Source: Aureispira sp964404215 (GTDB lineage Bacteria; Bacteroidota; Bacteroidia; Chitinophagales; Saprospiraceae). Taken from it: DNA of 64,000 nt. This document shows, in pieces, positions 51,678 through 60,470 of this stretch. How positions within the stretch are numbered: position 1 is the stretch's first letter; every line of letters begins with the position of its first letter. The DNA lies in the NCBI GenBank assembly GCA_964404215.1, contig CAYOJF010000005.1, positions 17,725 through 81,724 of the forward strand, read 5' to 3'. The position numbers were made by a program, and so were the translations under genes. The notes beneath the pieces are model-generated. The model was not told where the DNA came from. It worked only from the letters and a program-made list of their open reading frames with translations, and made no database searches.

Positions 51678-52964
51678 ATGAGAATCCAGATTCTGAGAAG
51701 CTGCTTATTATTTGCAACTTTATTCTACTTTGCTCCTACTGCTTCTGCACAAAATACTACTGACTGTCCTTTTGCAGGACGTTCTGCTGATGGCTCTGAC
51801 TGTAATGGTACTATTATTACAGCCGTACCTTTTCTTCGCATTGTCCCTGATGCCCGTTTTGGTGGTATGGGAGATGTAGGAATAGCTATGGAAGCAGACC
51901 CTAACTCTATGCACTTCAACTCTGCGAATTTAGCTTTTGCTCAAAAAGATTTGAGTGTATCTGCTACTTTCACTCCTTGGTTACGTGCATTAGGACTAAA
52001 TGACGTGTTTTTAGCCTATCTATCAGGTTACAAACATATTGATTATCAACAAACTATTGGTGCCAGTCTTCGTTTTTTCTCCTTGGGTCAAATTCAATAT
52101 ACCGATGATCAAGGCAATCCATTGCAGACGGTTCGTCCTAATGAATTCGAATTAGCTTTTTCTTATTCTCGTAAACTAGGAAAAGAATTTTCAGCGGGAT
52201 TAACTGCTAAATATATTTTCTCTAACCTAGGTCAGGGATCAGTTAGTGGAGGTCAAAGCATGCAGCCTGCACACGGTTTTGCAGCTGATTTATCTTTCAT
52301 GTATCGTAAAAAACTTAAAATTCAGGAAAAAGATGCCATTTTTGGAGCTGGATTAGTTTTTTCTAATCTTGGTACCAAATTATCTTATACTCAGTCTGCT
52401 AATAGAGATTACATCCCAGCTAATATGGGACTAGGATTTTCTTTTGAGTACAATTTTGACAAATACAACTCCGTTACGATTGGTTTTGATATCAACAAAT
52501 TGCTCGTTCCTACTCCAGTACCTCGCAGTCAATATGATGAAGATGGCAATTTAGTTACTGATAATAATGGTAGAGCGATCGAGAATCCTAATTATGATGC
52601 TGATGGTGATGGTACTCCTGATTACAAACAACAATCTGTACCAGCATCAATATTCAGTTCATTTGGAGATGCTCCAGGAGGAGTAGGAGAAGAACTATCT
52701 GAATTGATGTATTCTGTTGGTATCGAATATTGGTACAATAAGCAGTTTGCCGTCCGTTTTGGACACTATAACGAGCATCGTTTCAAAGGTAATCGTAAGT
52801 TCTTCACGGTTGGTTTGGGAATTCGCTACAAGATTTTCAATATCAATTTCTCTTACTTGATTCCATCTCAAGCAGGACAAAGAAACCCATTGGACAACAC
52901 CTTACGTTTTTCTATTTTATTCGACTTTGGTCAAGCACCAACTAAGAAAAAAGGACAGAAATAG
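51678..52964 (+). CDS. porV: T9SS outer-membrane shuttle protein PorV (LptO)
   Basis: About 428 residues from the ATG at 51678; MRIQILRSCLLFATLFYF with cleavage after TASAQ is the signal peptide, and a TTG at 51627 would put polar residues before it. A FadL-type barrel that carries cargo from the Sov translocon to PorU. Family features: PFLRIVPDARFGGMGDVGIA near the N-terminus, SMHFNSANLAFAQKDLSVSA, PWLRALGLNDVFLAYLSGYK, a calcium-like acidic loop DADGDGTPDYKQQSVPASIF, and the last strand LRFSILFDFGQAP. Gene order porU-porV is conserved in Bacteroidota. Confidence 0.94.
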   Translation: MRIQILRSCLLFATLFYFAPTASAQNTTDCPFAGRSADGSDCNGTIITAVPFLRIVPDARFGGMGDVGIAMEADPNSMHFNSANLAFAQKDLSVSATFTPWLRALGLNDVFLAYLSGYKHIDYQQTIGASLRFFSLGQIQYTDDQGNPLQTVRPNEFELAFSYSRKLGKEFSAGLTAKYIFSNLGQGSVSGGQSMQPAHGFAADLSFMYRKKLKIQEKDAIFGAGLVFSNLGTKLSYTQSANRDYIPANMGLGFSFEYNFDKYNSVTIGFDINKLLVPTPVPRSQYDEDGNLVTDNNGRAIENPNYDADGDGTPDYKQQSVPASIFSSFGDAPGGVGEELSELMYSVGIEYWYNKQFAVRFGHYNEHRFKGNRKFFTVGLGIRYKIFNINFSYLIPSQAGQRNPLDNTLRFSILFDFGQAPTKKKGQK

Positions 52965-52976
52965 AATTTATAAATT

Positions 52977-53029
52977 AAAAAGAGAAAGCCCTCTAGTTTC
53001 CATTGAAACTTAGAGGGCTTTCTCTTTTT
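52977..53029. terminator. Strong bidirectional terminator
   Basis: About 24-pair stem (AAAAGAGAAAGCCCTCTA / TAGAGGGCTTTCTCTTTT plus inner TTTC/GAAA) with T-runs on both strands. It separates porV from the convergent thioesterase gene. Confidence 0.95.
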
Positions 53030-53049
53030 GAGATACTTTTATAACTGCT

Positions 53050-53607
53050 CTAAGACAAAACCTCAATAGGGTTTTTATTTTCATCAATAGCCACAAAAGT
53101 AAAAGTACCTGTAATTGCTTTTTTTCGAGCATCTTCATACATTTCTTCTATAAAGATATCCACTTGTATTTTTAGGCTTTTGGTTCCTACTTTGATCACC
53201 TTAGCAATTAATTCAACCAAAGTCCCTGCTGGAATTGGATGTTTAAAATCTACGCGATCAGAAGAGACAGTCACCATTCTTTTGCGAGAAAAACGGGTAG
53301 CACAGATAAAAGCAACTTCATCCATCATTTGCAAGGCTGTCCCACCAAACAAGGTATCATAATGATTGGTAGTATTGGGGAATACAGCCTTAAATATCTT
53401 TGTTATCGAATGTTCAATTCTTTCTTCTATTTCCATTGTTTTTTTTGAAAAATCTACTAAACAATCTGCACACAAACAGTCTTCAAATTGTTCCTTTATA
53501 TGTTTCAGAGCAGCTGTCGACAATTGAATTTGATTGCATTGGCATGCTGCTATATCGTCTACTTGACAGACAAAAGTCTGTTGACACTTTGTGCAGGTTT
53601 TATTCAT
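53050..53607 (-). CDS. Hotdog thioesterase with N-terminal cysteine-rich CWC domain
   Basis: A 185-residue fusion. Residues 1-50 hold eight cysteines (5, 8, 14, 22, 24, 44, 46, 49) in the CxxC, CxC, CxCxxC spacing of the cysteine-rich CWC family, probably a zinc site. Residues 55-180 are a BFIT/YciA-type acyl-CoA thioesterase hotdog domain: NHYDTLFGGTALQMMDEVAF (conserved Asn and Asp) and RVDFKHPIPAGTLVELIAKV. It would hydrolyse acyl-CoAs in the cytosol. The start overlaps the upstream LRR gene's stop by 8 bases. The fusion is unusual; each domain is otherwise normally a separate protein. Confidence 0.87.
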   Translation of the reverse strand: MNKTCTKCQQTFVCQVDDIAACQCNQIQLSTAALKHIKEQFEDCLCADCLVDFSKKTMEIEERIEHSITKIFKAVFPNTTNHYDTLFGGTALQMMDEVAFICATRFSRKRMVTVSSDRVDFKHPIPAGTLVELIAKVIKVGTKSLKIQVDIFIEEMYEDARKKAITGTFTFVAIDENKNPIEVLS

Positions 53608-55303
53608 AAATGAGCTTTAGGTTCGATAATTTCCCTTGCCACTCAGCCACTTCACTTTTAGTGATATTAGTAGATCCTGTCAGATCAACTACTTCTAAGT
53701 TTTTAGCCATTTCTAACAATGCTCCAAACTCTTGCTTTTCTAATTCATTACATTGCTTTAAGTGTAATTGTCTCAAAGCTGGCATCTCAGCGAGCGTCGC
53801 TGGCAAAGTAACCATTTTATTTTGACTCAGATGTAATACTTCTAGTTGATGAAGGTTTTTGATCTCTGTAGGGACCGTTTCCATCCCATTATTACTAAAA
53901 TCCAAATACATCAATCTAGGACATTGTTCAATAATACTAGTCAATCCTTTCAACCCCACATCTGCTAAATATAGATGAGTCAACTTTTCCATACCTCCAA
54001 AATCCTCTAAAAGTGGTCCTCCTACTATACCTGCATTGCCACTCAAGTTTAAGGATTCTAATTTTGCTCCTCCCAGACTACCTGGCAGCATTTGAATGTT
54101 ATTATTCGCTATATTCAAATAAGTCAAATCTTTCATTTCCAAAATAGCAGTCATCAATGGATTCCAATCCATATCTGGGTTCCCTGCTAAATTGAGGTAG
54201 GTTAGTTTAGACAAACTACGTAAGTAGTCTTCTTTAATATTACTAAATGCTCCATTCTGAAGATCCAGGTAAGTGAGGTTTTTTAAGTTGCCAATATTGA
54301 AAGTTAACTTCCCCATTGGGCAGTTTCCAGCATCTAGTTTTTTGAGTTCTCTACATTTTCGAAGCCCTTCTGGTAATTCTACTAAAGGGTTGTTATTAAT
54401 TTCCAATACTTCCAACTCTGCAATATCACCAATCCCAGCCGGTAATGCTTTGATTTTATTATTGCTCAATTTCAATACAATTAGGTTCTCTAACAGAGAA
54501 AACGCTTCAGAAATACTCTCTATTTGATTGTCAGAAGCATCAAAAGCACGCATACGAATCAACTGCGTAATTCTATCTGGCAATTCAGTAATCTCATTCT
54601 TTGCGATATTAAGTTTGGTCATGTAACGAACGTCCATTACCGTTTTGGGGATAGATGTCAATTCATTTTCAGCAATATTCACTTCCTTCAATGTCTTGAT
54701 AGCAGAAAGGTATTCAAAAGCACTCTCGAAATCTAAATCTGGATTTTTTGCTAGACCAATATAGATGAGAGCAGGCAGTTTTTCTAGATGACTTGGTAAA
54801 TTTCGAAGTTTATTATTCTTTAGTTCCAAATGCTTGAGAGCAACCAACTTCTTGACTGTACTTGGTATACTGGTACCTTCGTTATTACTCAAGTCTAACC
54901 GTTCGATCTTAGGCATTTTTGCTAAAATACCCCATGCATTATTGAAGGCATTCCCCTTCAAACCATTGCTAGCCTTTAGTTCCGTTAGAGCTTTCAATTG
55001 AGGAAACTCTTTTTTGGGTAATTCCGCTATAGGATTGTCACTAATATCTAATCGTTGTAGCTTTGACCAAACATTGATCGCCTCTGGCAACGAGGCTAGT
55101 TCATTATTCGCTATATTCAATTCCTCCAAATTAGTGCAGGAAAATAGCTTCTCGGGTAATACTGTTAGAGACTGATTACTCAAATCCACTCTAGTAATAG
55201 TGGCAAGATCGAGTGTCGTATCTCCTAGGTTCGTCACAATAGTATCTTGTGCAAATAATGTTTGGATGAATAGGAATAAAGGTAGAGATAGTATAAAACG
55301 CAT
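53600..55303 (-). CDS. Secreted leucine-rich-repeat protein
   Basis: About 567 residues from the ATG at 55303, where MRFILSLPLFLFIQTLFAQ is a clean signal peptide; the in-frame TTG at 55447 would bury it behind 48 residues and is rejected. The rest is about 21 LRRs with period near 23-25 (for example LPSHLEKLPALIYIGLAKNP and LPAGIGDIAELEVLEINNNP). There is no lipobox and no T9SS tail, so it is probably periplasmic. Overlaps the thioesterase gene by 8 bases, an odd pairing of secreted and cytosolic products. Confidence 0.85.
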   Translation of the reverse strand: MRFILSLPLFLFIQTLFAQDTIVTNLGDTTLDLATITRVDLSNQSLTVLPEKLFSCTNLEELNIANNELASLPEAINVWSKLQRLDISDNPIAELPKKEFPQLKALTELKASNGLKGNAFNNAWGILAKMPKIERLDLSNNEGTSIPSTVKKLVALKHLELKNNKLRNLPSHLEKLPALIYIGLAKNPDLDFESAFEYLSAIKTLKEVNIAENELTSIPKTVMDVRYMTKLNIAKNEITELPDRITQLIRMRAFDASDNQIESISEAFSLLENLIVLKLSNNKIKALPAGIGDIAELEVLEINNNPLVELPEGLRKCRELKKLDAGNCPMGKLTFNIGNLKNLTYLDLQNGAFSNIKEDYLRSLSKLTYLNLAGNPDMDWNPLMTAILEMKDLTYLNIANNNIQMLPGSLGGAKLESLNLSGNAGIVGGPLLEDFGGMEKLTHLYLADVGLKGLTSIIEQCPRLMYLDFSNNGMETVPTEIKNLHQLEVLHLSQNKMVTLPATLAEMPALRQLHLKQCNELEKQEFGALLEMAKNLEVVDLTGSTNITKSEVAEWQGKLSNLKLIYE

Positions 55304-55485
55304 TATATTTATGATATTTTGAGTGATAAAGTAGTGAAGTAAATTTCTTTCCGTCAAAGAACAAATTCCTTTTAGCGGGGTGCAAAGTAAGTGGATTTGT
55401 TCATATACACTAATAGCTTTTGCAAATATTTGTCCAAAAATGACCAATTAAAATATAGATGAACTAACATCTTCAATAATTCTAT

Positions 55486-55493
55486 TATTTTTG
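55486..55493 (+). promoter_or_regulatory. -7 element for gmd, giving a ~160-base leader
   Basis: TATTTTTG, exact TAnnTTTG match, 170 bases before the gmd ATG. Transcription from here would include the paired segments at 55512-55638. Confidence 0.42.
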
Positions 55494-55511
55494 CACTGAA
55501 TTTATCTAAAA

Positions 55512-55638
55512 AATAGGAATCCTTTCGTTATGATTACGAACAAGTTATTATAGAATTATTCCTATTCGGAGAACGCCAAGATTATACCTGGTAGTATACA
55601 TAAACGATAGAATCGCTGTTTATGTTTTTTTGTTCTCC
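55512..55638 (+). promoter_or_regulatory. Attenuator-like leader of gmd
   Basis: Three nested structures on the plus strand: AATAGGAAT (55512-55520) / ATTCCTATT (55558-55566); GGAGAAC (55568-55574) / GTTCTCC (55632-55638); and between the latter ACATAAAC (about 55598-55606) / GTTTATGT (55618-55625), followed by seven T, a terminator form. No plus-strand gene lies upstream, so this terminator can only act on the gmd leader RNA. Confidence 0.5.
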
Positions 55639-55662
55639 TCAAATATTTATTATAAAAACACT

Positions 55663-56646
55663 ATGAGTAAAGTAGCTTTCATCACAGGAATCAATGGGCA
55701 AGATGGCTCTTATTTAGCAGAATTTTTAATTGAAAAAGGATACACCGTATGGGGTATTCTCAAAAGAAATTCTGTAGCAGAAAATCAAACCTATCGAATA
55801 GATAGTATTCGTAATCATGAGCGACTCAAACTAGTTTATGGAGATTTGATTGACTTAGCTTCCTTAGTTAGTGTATTGCAAAAATGCCAACCAGATGAAA
55901 TTTATAATTTAGCAGCACAATCTCATGTCCGTATTAGTTTTGACCAACCTATATATACTGCTCAGGTGACTGGTATAGGGACACTTAATCTACTCGAAGC
56001 GGTTCGTTTAGTCTGTCCTAATGCTAGAGTATACCAAGCCAGCTCATCGGAAATGTTTGGAAATAATATCGATGCGGATGGTTATCAAAGAGAAACGACT
56101 GCATTGTCACCTGTTTCACCTTATGGCTGTGCGAAGGTTTTTTCTCATAATATCTGTATCAACTACCGTCATTCTTACAAGATGTTTATCTCTAACGGAA
56201 TTCTTTTCAATCATGAGTCTCCTCGTAGAGGATCCAATTTCGTGACTAACAAAGTTGCTAAAGAAGCTGCAAAAATAAAATTAGGTTTATCAGATAAGTT
56301 AATCTTAGGAAATTTAGATTCGACCAGAGACTGGGGACACGCTAAAGACTATGTCCGAGCGATGTGGATGATACTCCAGCATGATACTCCAGATGACTTT
56401 GTTTGTTCGACAGGAATCTCTCATTCTGTTCGTTACTTAGTTGAGTATGTATTTGGTTTATTGGATTTGGATATGGAAAAACACTTAGGCACAGACCCTC
56501 GTTTTCTTCGCCCAGAAGAACTACATCACCTAAAGGGAGACTGTACTAAAATGAAACAAGCATTAGGATGGGAACCAGAATACACTTTCGAAACTATGAT
56601 GGAAGAAATGGTAAACTATTGGTTAGATTTCTACAAAAATAAATAA
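55663..56646 (+). CDS. gmd: GDP-mannose 4,6-dehydratase
   Basis: About 327 residues from the ATG at 55663 (MSKVAFITGINGQDGSYLAE); an in-frame TTG at 55630 would start inside the leader and is rejected. It makes GDP-4-keto-6-deoxymannose, first step to GDP-fucose. Rossmann GINGQDG, SSSEMFG (Thr/Ser-Glu catalytic segment), YGCAK (catalytic Tyr/Lys) and ILFNHESPRRGSNFVTNKV are all standard for Gmd, as is NLDSTRDWGHAKDYV. The fucose synthase gene begins 4 bases after its stop. Confidence 0.95.
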   Translation: MSKVAFITGINGQDGSYLAEFLIEKGYTVWGILKRNSVAENQTYRIDSIRNHERLKLVYGDLIDLASLVSVLQKCQPDEIYNLAAQSHVRISFDQPIYTAQVTGIGTLNLLEAVRLVCPNARVYQASSSEMFGNNIDADGYQRETTALSPVSPYGCAKVFSHNICINYRHSYKMFISNGILFNHESPRRGSNFVTNKVAKEAAKIKLGLSDKLILGNLDSTRDWGHAKDYVRAMWMILQHDTPDDFVCSTGISHSVRYLVEYVFGLLDLDMEKHLGTDPRFLRPEELHHLKGDCTKMKQALGWEPEYTFETMMEEMVNYWLDFYKNK

Positions 56647-56649
56647 GGT

Positions 56650-57555
56650 ATGGCTACTAGACTAGTAACAGGAGGAACAGGAATGGTTGGGTCTGCAATA
56701 CAGGCAGATCTAAAAATTGGCAGCAAGGATTGTGATTTGACGAGTTGGGTGGAGGTGAATGCTTTTTTTGAGCAGCACAAACCAAAGGAAGTAATCCACT
56801 GTGCAGCAAAAGTGGGTGGTATTTGGGGTAACATGCACTACAAAGGAGATTTCTTTAGAGATAATATATTGATGAATACGCATGTCATAGAAGCGGCTCG
56901 TCTACATGGTGTCAAAAAATTAGTCGCATTTTTATCTACTTGTGTTTTCCCTGATGACGTAGCCTATCCCCTGACAGAAAGTAAAATACACTTGGGCAAA
57001 CCACATACCTCCAATGATGCTTATGCCTACGCTAAACGGATGACTGACATACAAATCAGAGCCTATAAGGAACAATATGATTTGGATTATGTCTCTGTGA
57101 TACCTACCAATATTTATGGGCCTAAAGACTTATTTGATCTTAAAAATGGACACGTAGTTCCTTCTCTAATTCATCGTTGTTTCCTAGCACGAGAACGAGG
57201 AGAAAACCTAGAAGTCTGGGGAAGTGGAACGCCTCTTAGAGAATTTATTTACTCTGAAGATGTTGCGAAATTATCAGAATGGGCACTAGAACATTACCAA
57301 GAGGCAGAACCTATCATTTTTTCTACTTCTGAAGAGACGAGTATCAAGGAACTGACAGAAATGATTGTAGAGCTACTCCGTTTCAAAGGTAAATTGATCT
57401 GGTTGACCGATAAGCCTGATGGACAATTCCGCAAACCGAGTGATAATTCTAAATTAAAATCTTATCTACCAGATTTTAAATATACTCCTCTGTACGAAGG
57501 ACTCAAAAAGACAGTGGCATGGTTCGAAGAAAACTACCCCAATATTAGGAGCTAA
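56650..57555 (+). CDS. fcl: GDP-L-fucose synthase
   Basis: A 301-residue epimerase/reductase completing GDP-L-fucose. Nucleotide motif TGGTGMVGSA, catalytic SSTCVF-equivalent LSTCVFPDDVAYPLTE, and YAYAKRM with the Tyr/Lys pair (NDAYAYAKRMTDIQIRAYK). VIPTNIYGPKDLFDLKNGHV and LREFIYSEDVA match the family. It is in an operon with gmd (3 bases apart) and followed by a terminator. Fucose would go into capsule, O-antigen or glycoprotein glycans. Confidence 0.94.
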   Translation: MATRLVTGGTGMVGSAIQADLKIGSKDCDLTSWVEVNAFFEQHKPKEVIHCAAKVGGIWGNMHYKGDFFRDNILMNTHVIEAARLHGVKKLVAFLSTCVFPDDVAYPLTESKIHLGKPHTSNDAYAYAKRMTDIQIRAYKEQYDLDYVSVIPTNIYGPKDLFDLKNGHVVPSLIHRCFLARERGENLEVWGSGTPLREFIYSEDVAKLSEWALEHYQEAEPIIFSTSEETSIKELTEMIVELLRFKGKLIWLTDKPDGQFRKPSDNSKLKSYLPDFKYTPLYEGLKKTVAWFEENYPNIRS

Positions 57556-57607
57556 GAGCATATTGAAATGCATCTTAATTTGAAGTAATCAGACACGCTA
57601 AAAAATG

Positions 57608-57645
57608 AATAGGGATACATAACAAGGTATCCCTATTTTCTTTTT
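57608..57645 (+). terminator. Terminator of the gmd-fcl operon
   Basis: AATAGGGATAC (57608-57618) / GTATCCCTATT (57627-57637), then TTCTTTTT. Confidence 0.92.
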
Positions 57646-57707
57646 ATCTTAGAGTATGTTTCGAAAGTCTATTAACACTTCACGTATATAATTTGAATAA
57701 AATCCAT

Positions 57708-58283
57708 ATGAAAGTAGGTTTATTTTTTGGCTCCTTCAATCCCATTCATTCTGGGCATCTTATGATTGCCAATTACTTAGTCGAACACAGTGATCTAGAA
57801 GAACTTTGGTTGGTACTAACTCCGCATAACCCACACAAAAAAAGGGCTTCATTAGCCAATGATTTTGATCGGCTACATTTAGTGTCTGTAGCTGCTCAGC
57901 AACATCCAAAAATTAAACCTTGCGACATTGAATTCAACTTACCAAAACCATCCTATACGATTGATACGCTAGCCTATCTTAGAGAAGAACATCCTGATAA
58001 GGATTTCACACTAATCATTGGTGGTGACAATCTCGCTACTTTCCACAAATGGAAAAACTACGATATTATCCTTCGGGACTTTCATTTACTAGTTTACAAA
58101 CGTCCTCATTACGACTTGGGCGAGCTCCAAAATCATGAAAAAGTACAAGTAGTAGAAGCTCCTATTATGGAAATTTCTTCTTCTTTCATCCGACAATTGA
58201 TCAAGGAAGGCAAATCCATTGCCTATTGGGTTCCTGAAACTGTGAAAAAAGAAATTGATTTAAGTGGTATGTATGCAATTTAA
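57708..58283 (+). CDS. nadD: Nicotinate-nucleotide adenylyltransferase
   Basis: About 191 residues from the ATG at 57708 (MKVGLFFGSFNPIHSGHL); a TTG at 57693 would add five residues without benefit. Makes deamido-NAD from NaMN in NAD synthesis. Nucleotidyltransferase motifs GSFNPIHSGHL (the H-x-G-H signature) and MEISSSFIRQLIKEGK (the SSTxIR-like motif), plus LVLTPHNPHKKR. The LRR lipoprotein gene overlaps its 3' end by 11 bases. Confidence 0.95.
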   Translation: MKVGLFFGSFNPIHSGHLMIANYLVEHSDLEELWLVLTPHNPHKKRASLANDFDRLHLVSVAAQQHPKIKPCDIEFNLPKPSYTIDTLAYLREEHPDKDFTLIIGGDNLATFHKWKNYDIILRDFHLLVYKRPHYDLGELQNHEKVQVVEAPIMEISSSFIRQLIKEGKSIAYWVPETVKKEIDLSGMYAI

Positions 58284-59346
58284 ATGGACATATACCTCCC
58301 CTTTCGCTATGCTATTGATGGCGACGATAGGGCTTGGATGGAGCTGTCAAACGACACCACCTATCCACAACAAAGAAAAGGAAATTACTATCTCTAGTTT
58401 TGGGCAAAAAATCTTAACACAAGAAGCAGATCTCACCCCACTAGTAGCACATCAAGTATGGTTAGGTAGTGTTCCCAAACTAAACCAGTTAGCTTCTGAC
58501 TGGATAGCGGTTCAATCTCAGGCTCTACAAGTTGGAGGGTGGCAATCACTTTCTGCTCGTGTTGCTCAAGTGCGTATTCCCAATGACACCAGTATTAGTT
58601 ATTTAGACTTGTCCAATAGAAATCTATACTATATTCCTGACAAAATTGCTCATTACAAAAACCTACAATATTTATCTTTACGATACAATACACTACAAGA
58701 AATCAACCCTAAAATAGGTTTGTGTACTAAATTGAGAAGACTTGATTTATCCTCTAATCAACTCCCTAGGCTTCCCTTTGGTATTGTTTACCTAAGTCAA
58801 ATACAAGAGCTAAACCTAACCGATAATAAATTGACGAGTTTGCCTAATTTTTTTGCTGGATTATCCAATCTAAAAGTATTAGATATTAGCAATCTGCATG
58901 GTAAAATGGCAACTGGCTATAACAATATACAACAGTTCCCATCTTGCTTATTGAAAATGAAGCAAATCGAAAAATTATTCTTAGATAGACTCCCCCTTCA
59001 GCAACTGCCTCCTCAGCTTCATCAAATGGCTCAACTGAAAGTCGTTAGTCTCAATGGAGCGACGCAGCTACAGCTCAATCAGGCATTTGAAGCACTTCGC
59101 AAAGTCGAAGGACTTATTGCATTGGATTTGTCTTTCATTGGTCGGACGACACTACCTAAAAGTATTGCGAAACTACAAAAACTAAAGGTGCTCATTTGGT
59201 ACGAAAACGGAGATAGAAATGCCCCTTTTGTTCGACAAGAACTAGAGCGTCTATTGCCCAATACTAAAATATACTATGGTGATGCAACTACTCCATTCTT
59301 GAGAGGAAACTCTATCAAAACGATCCTAGCAGCGGGCAAAAAATAA
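58273..59346 (+). CDS. Leucine-rich-repeat lipoprotein downstream of nadD
   Basis: About 357 residues from the ATG at 58273, which overlaps nadD by 11 bases; the GTG at 58264 is less likely. N-terminal signal with lipobox GWSC (Cys25), a non-repeat region (26-110), then about eight LRRs of period 23 (ISYLDLSNRNLYYIPDKIAH, LRRLDLSSNQLPRLPFGIVY and others). Third LRR protein in the window. Translational coupling to NAD synthesis is probably an accident of compaction. Confidence 0.85.
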   Translation: MQFKWTYTSPFAMLLMATIGLGWSCQTTPPIHNKEKEITISSFGQKILTQEADLTPLVAHQVWLGSVPKLNQLASDWIAVQSQALQVGGWQSLSARVAQVRIPNDTSISYLDLSNRNLYYIPDKIAHYKNLQYLSLRYNTLQEINPKIGLCTKLRRLDLSSNQLPRLPFGIVYLSQIQELNLTDNKLTSLPNFFAGLSNLKVLDISNLHGKMATGYNNIQQFPSCLLKMKQIEKLFLDRLPLQQLPPQLHQMAQLKVVSLNGATQLQLNQAFEALRKVEGLIALDLSFIGRTTLPKSIAKLQKLKVLIWYENGDRNAPFVRQELERLLPNTKIYYGDATTPFLRGNSIKTILAAGKK

Positions 59347-59361
59347 CCCTAAAGCCAGCTT

Positions 59362-60375
59362 TTACTGATTGGCTTTGTACGCTCTCTGAATAGAATCTTG
59401 TTCTGCCAAAAATTCCTCCATGACTTTAGCTGTTTTTTTCCCTAAGTTTTTGAGTCCAGCCTTAGCCGAAACTGCTACTTCGTGCTCTGGATATTCTTTC
59501 AAAATTTGACGATATATCTTACCGCCTTCTGCCACCAAATCTTTTTTCTCTAACCCTTTCTTTGTCATATGTTGATTGATATTACAGAAAGGAACTTTAT
59601 CTTTTTTGAGGTGTAATTTGATATTGGTATCATACTCCACTGCTAGTAGAAGCAATGCTTCTGGATATAAATCATAGGTTTTGTAATTCTCTTTAATTTC
59701 CTCCAACAACTGTATTGCAATAAGATGATACCCTAAGCGAATGGCCAATCTAGCCGCTTGCATACAGTAAGCAGCAGATAAAGGATCTCCTGGTTGTTCT
59801 TCCACATATTGGATATAAGCAAACATCAACTGATTGTACTGACTCTCACTAGGATCAACTCCTCTAGGCAGGTTTTCCATTTCTTTTTGGAGGTTCTCTA
59901 TTCGGTCTATTATCTTTTCTGATTTTGGTTTGAAAAAATAGTTTACCTTTTCAATCCCTTTTCCTTCAGGATATTTCTCTTGGTATAATGTATAAACTTC
60001 TCCTGCTCTCTTTAGATTTTTCTCTCCAGTGGTGTACACCATTGCCAAAAACAAATACGTATCCTCCATAATATCTACTTCAGGATAGTCTCTTATAATG
60101 GTTTCCAAATTGATAGCCGCTTCGTCCATATTACCAATACGATAATACAATGCCGCACACCGGTATAAGTAAATTGGCGTCATTTCATCTTCAGGATAAT
60201 TGACCGTATACTTGATATAATTGGCTACCAGAGGTCGTACAAACTGATCACTAGTATTTCTTTCTACCGCTTTTTCCATTCCTGTAATCAATTCTTGCTC
60301 TTTCTGCATTTCCATATTGCAAGAAGATAAGCCAATCATTAGAATGAGTAAAAAAAGAAAAGATATTTGTTTCAT
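59362..60375 (-). CDS. TPR-containing lipoprotein
   Basis: A 337-residue lipoprotein (lipobox LSSC, Cys19). Helical repeats of the TPR type: YLYRCAALYYRIGNMDEAAI, TYLFLAMVYTTGEKNLKRAG and a second block ALLLLAVEYDTNIKLHLKKD with KIYRQILKEYPEHEVAVSAK. It resembles BamD/YfgL-like periplasmic TPR lipoproteins in style, but the order of repeats does not clearly match BamD, so I give no symbol. It converges on the LRR lipoprotein with only 15 bases between stops. Confidence 0.78.
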   Translation of the reverse strand: MKQISFLFLLILMIGLSSCNMEMQKEQELITGMEKAVERNTSDQFVRPLVANYIKYTVNYPEDEMTPIYLYRCAALYYRIGNMDEAAINLETIIRDYPEVDIMEDTYLFLAMVYTTGEKNLKRAGEVYTLYQEKYPEGKGIEKVNYFFKPKSEKIIDRIENLQKEMENLPRGVDPSESQYNQLMFAYIQYVEEQPGDPLSAAYCMQAARLAIRLGYHLIAIQLLEEIKENYKTYDLYPEALLLLAVEYDTNIKLHLKKDKVPFCNINQHMTKKGLEKKDLVAEGGKIYRQILKEYPEHEVAVSAKAGLKNLGKKTAKVMEEFLAEQDSIQRAYKANQ

Positions 60376-60392
60376 CTAGTCAATAGAGTTTA

Positions 60393-60447
60393 TGAAGTTG
60401 GTTAAAGTTTCTAGTTGTGCCTACAAACAGAAATACGAAACAACTTC
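60393..60447. repeat. Imperfect inverted repeat with GAAGTTG ends
   Basis: GAAGTTGGTTAAAG (60393) faces CGAAACAACTTC ending at 60447; GAAGTTG / CAACTTC plus GTTT/AAAC-type pairs, loop of about 25 bases. The ends match those of the 35215 and 63840 repeats. TAAGAACATGCTCT just beyond (60458-60471), reverse-complemented AGAGCATGTTCTTA, resembles the other element family. Confidence 0.38.
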
Positions 60448-60470
60448 TATTATAAATTAAGAACATGCTC

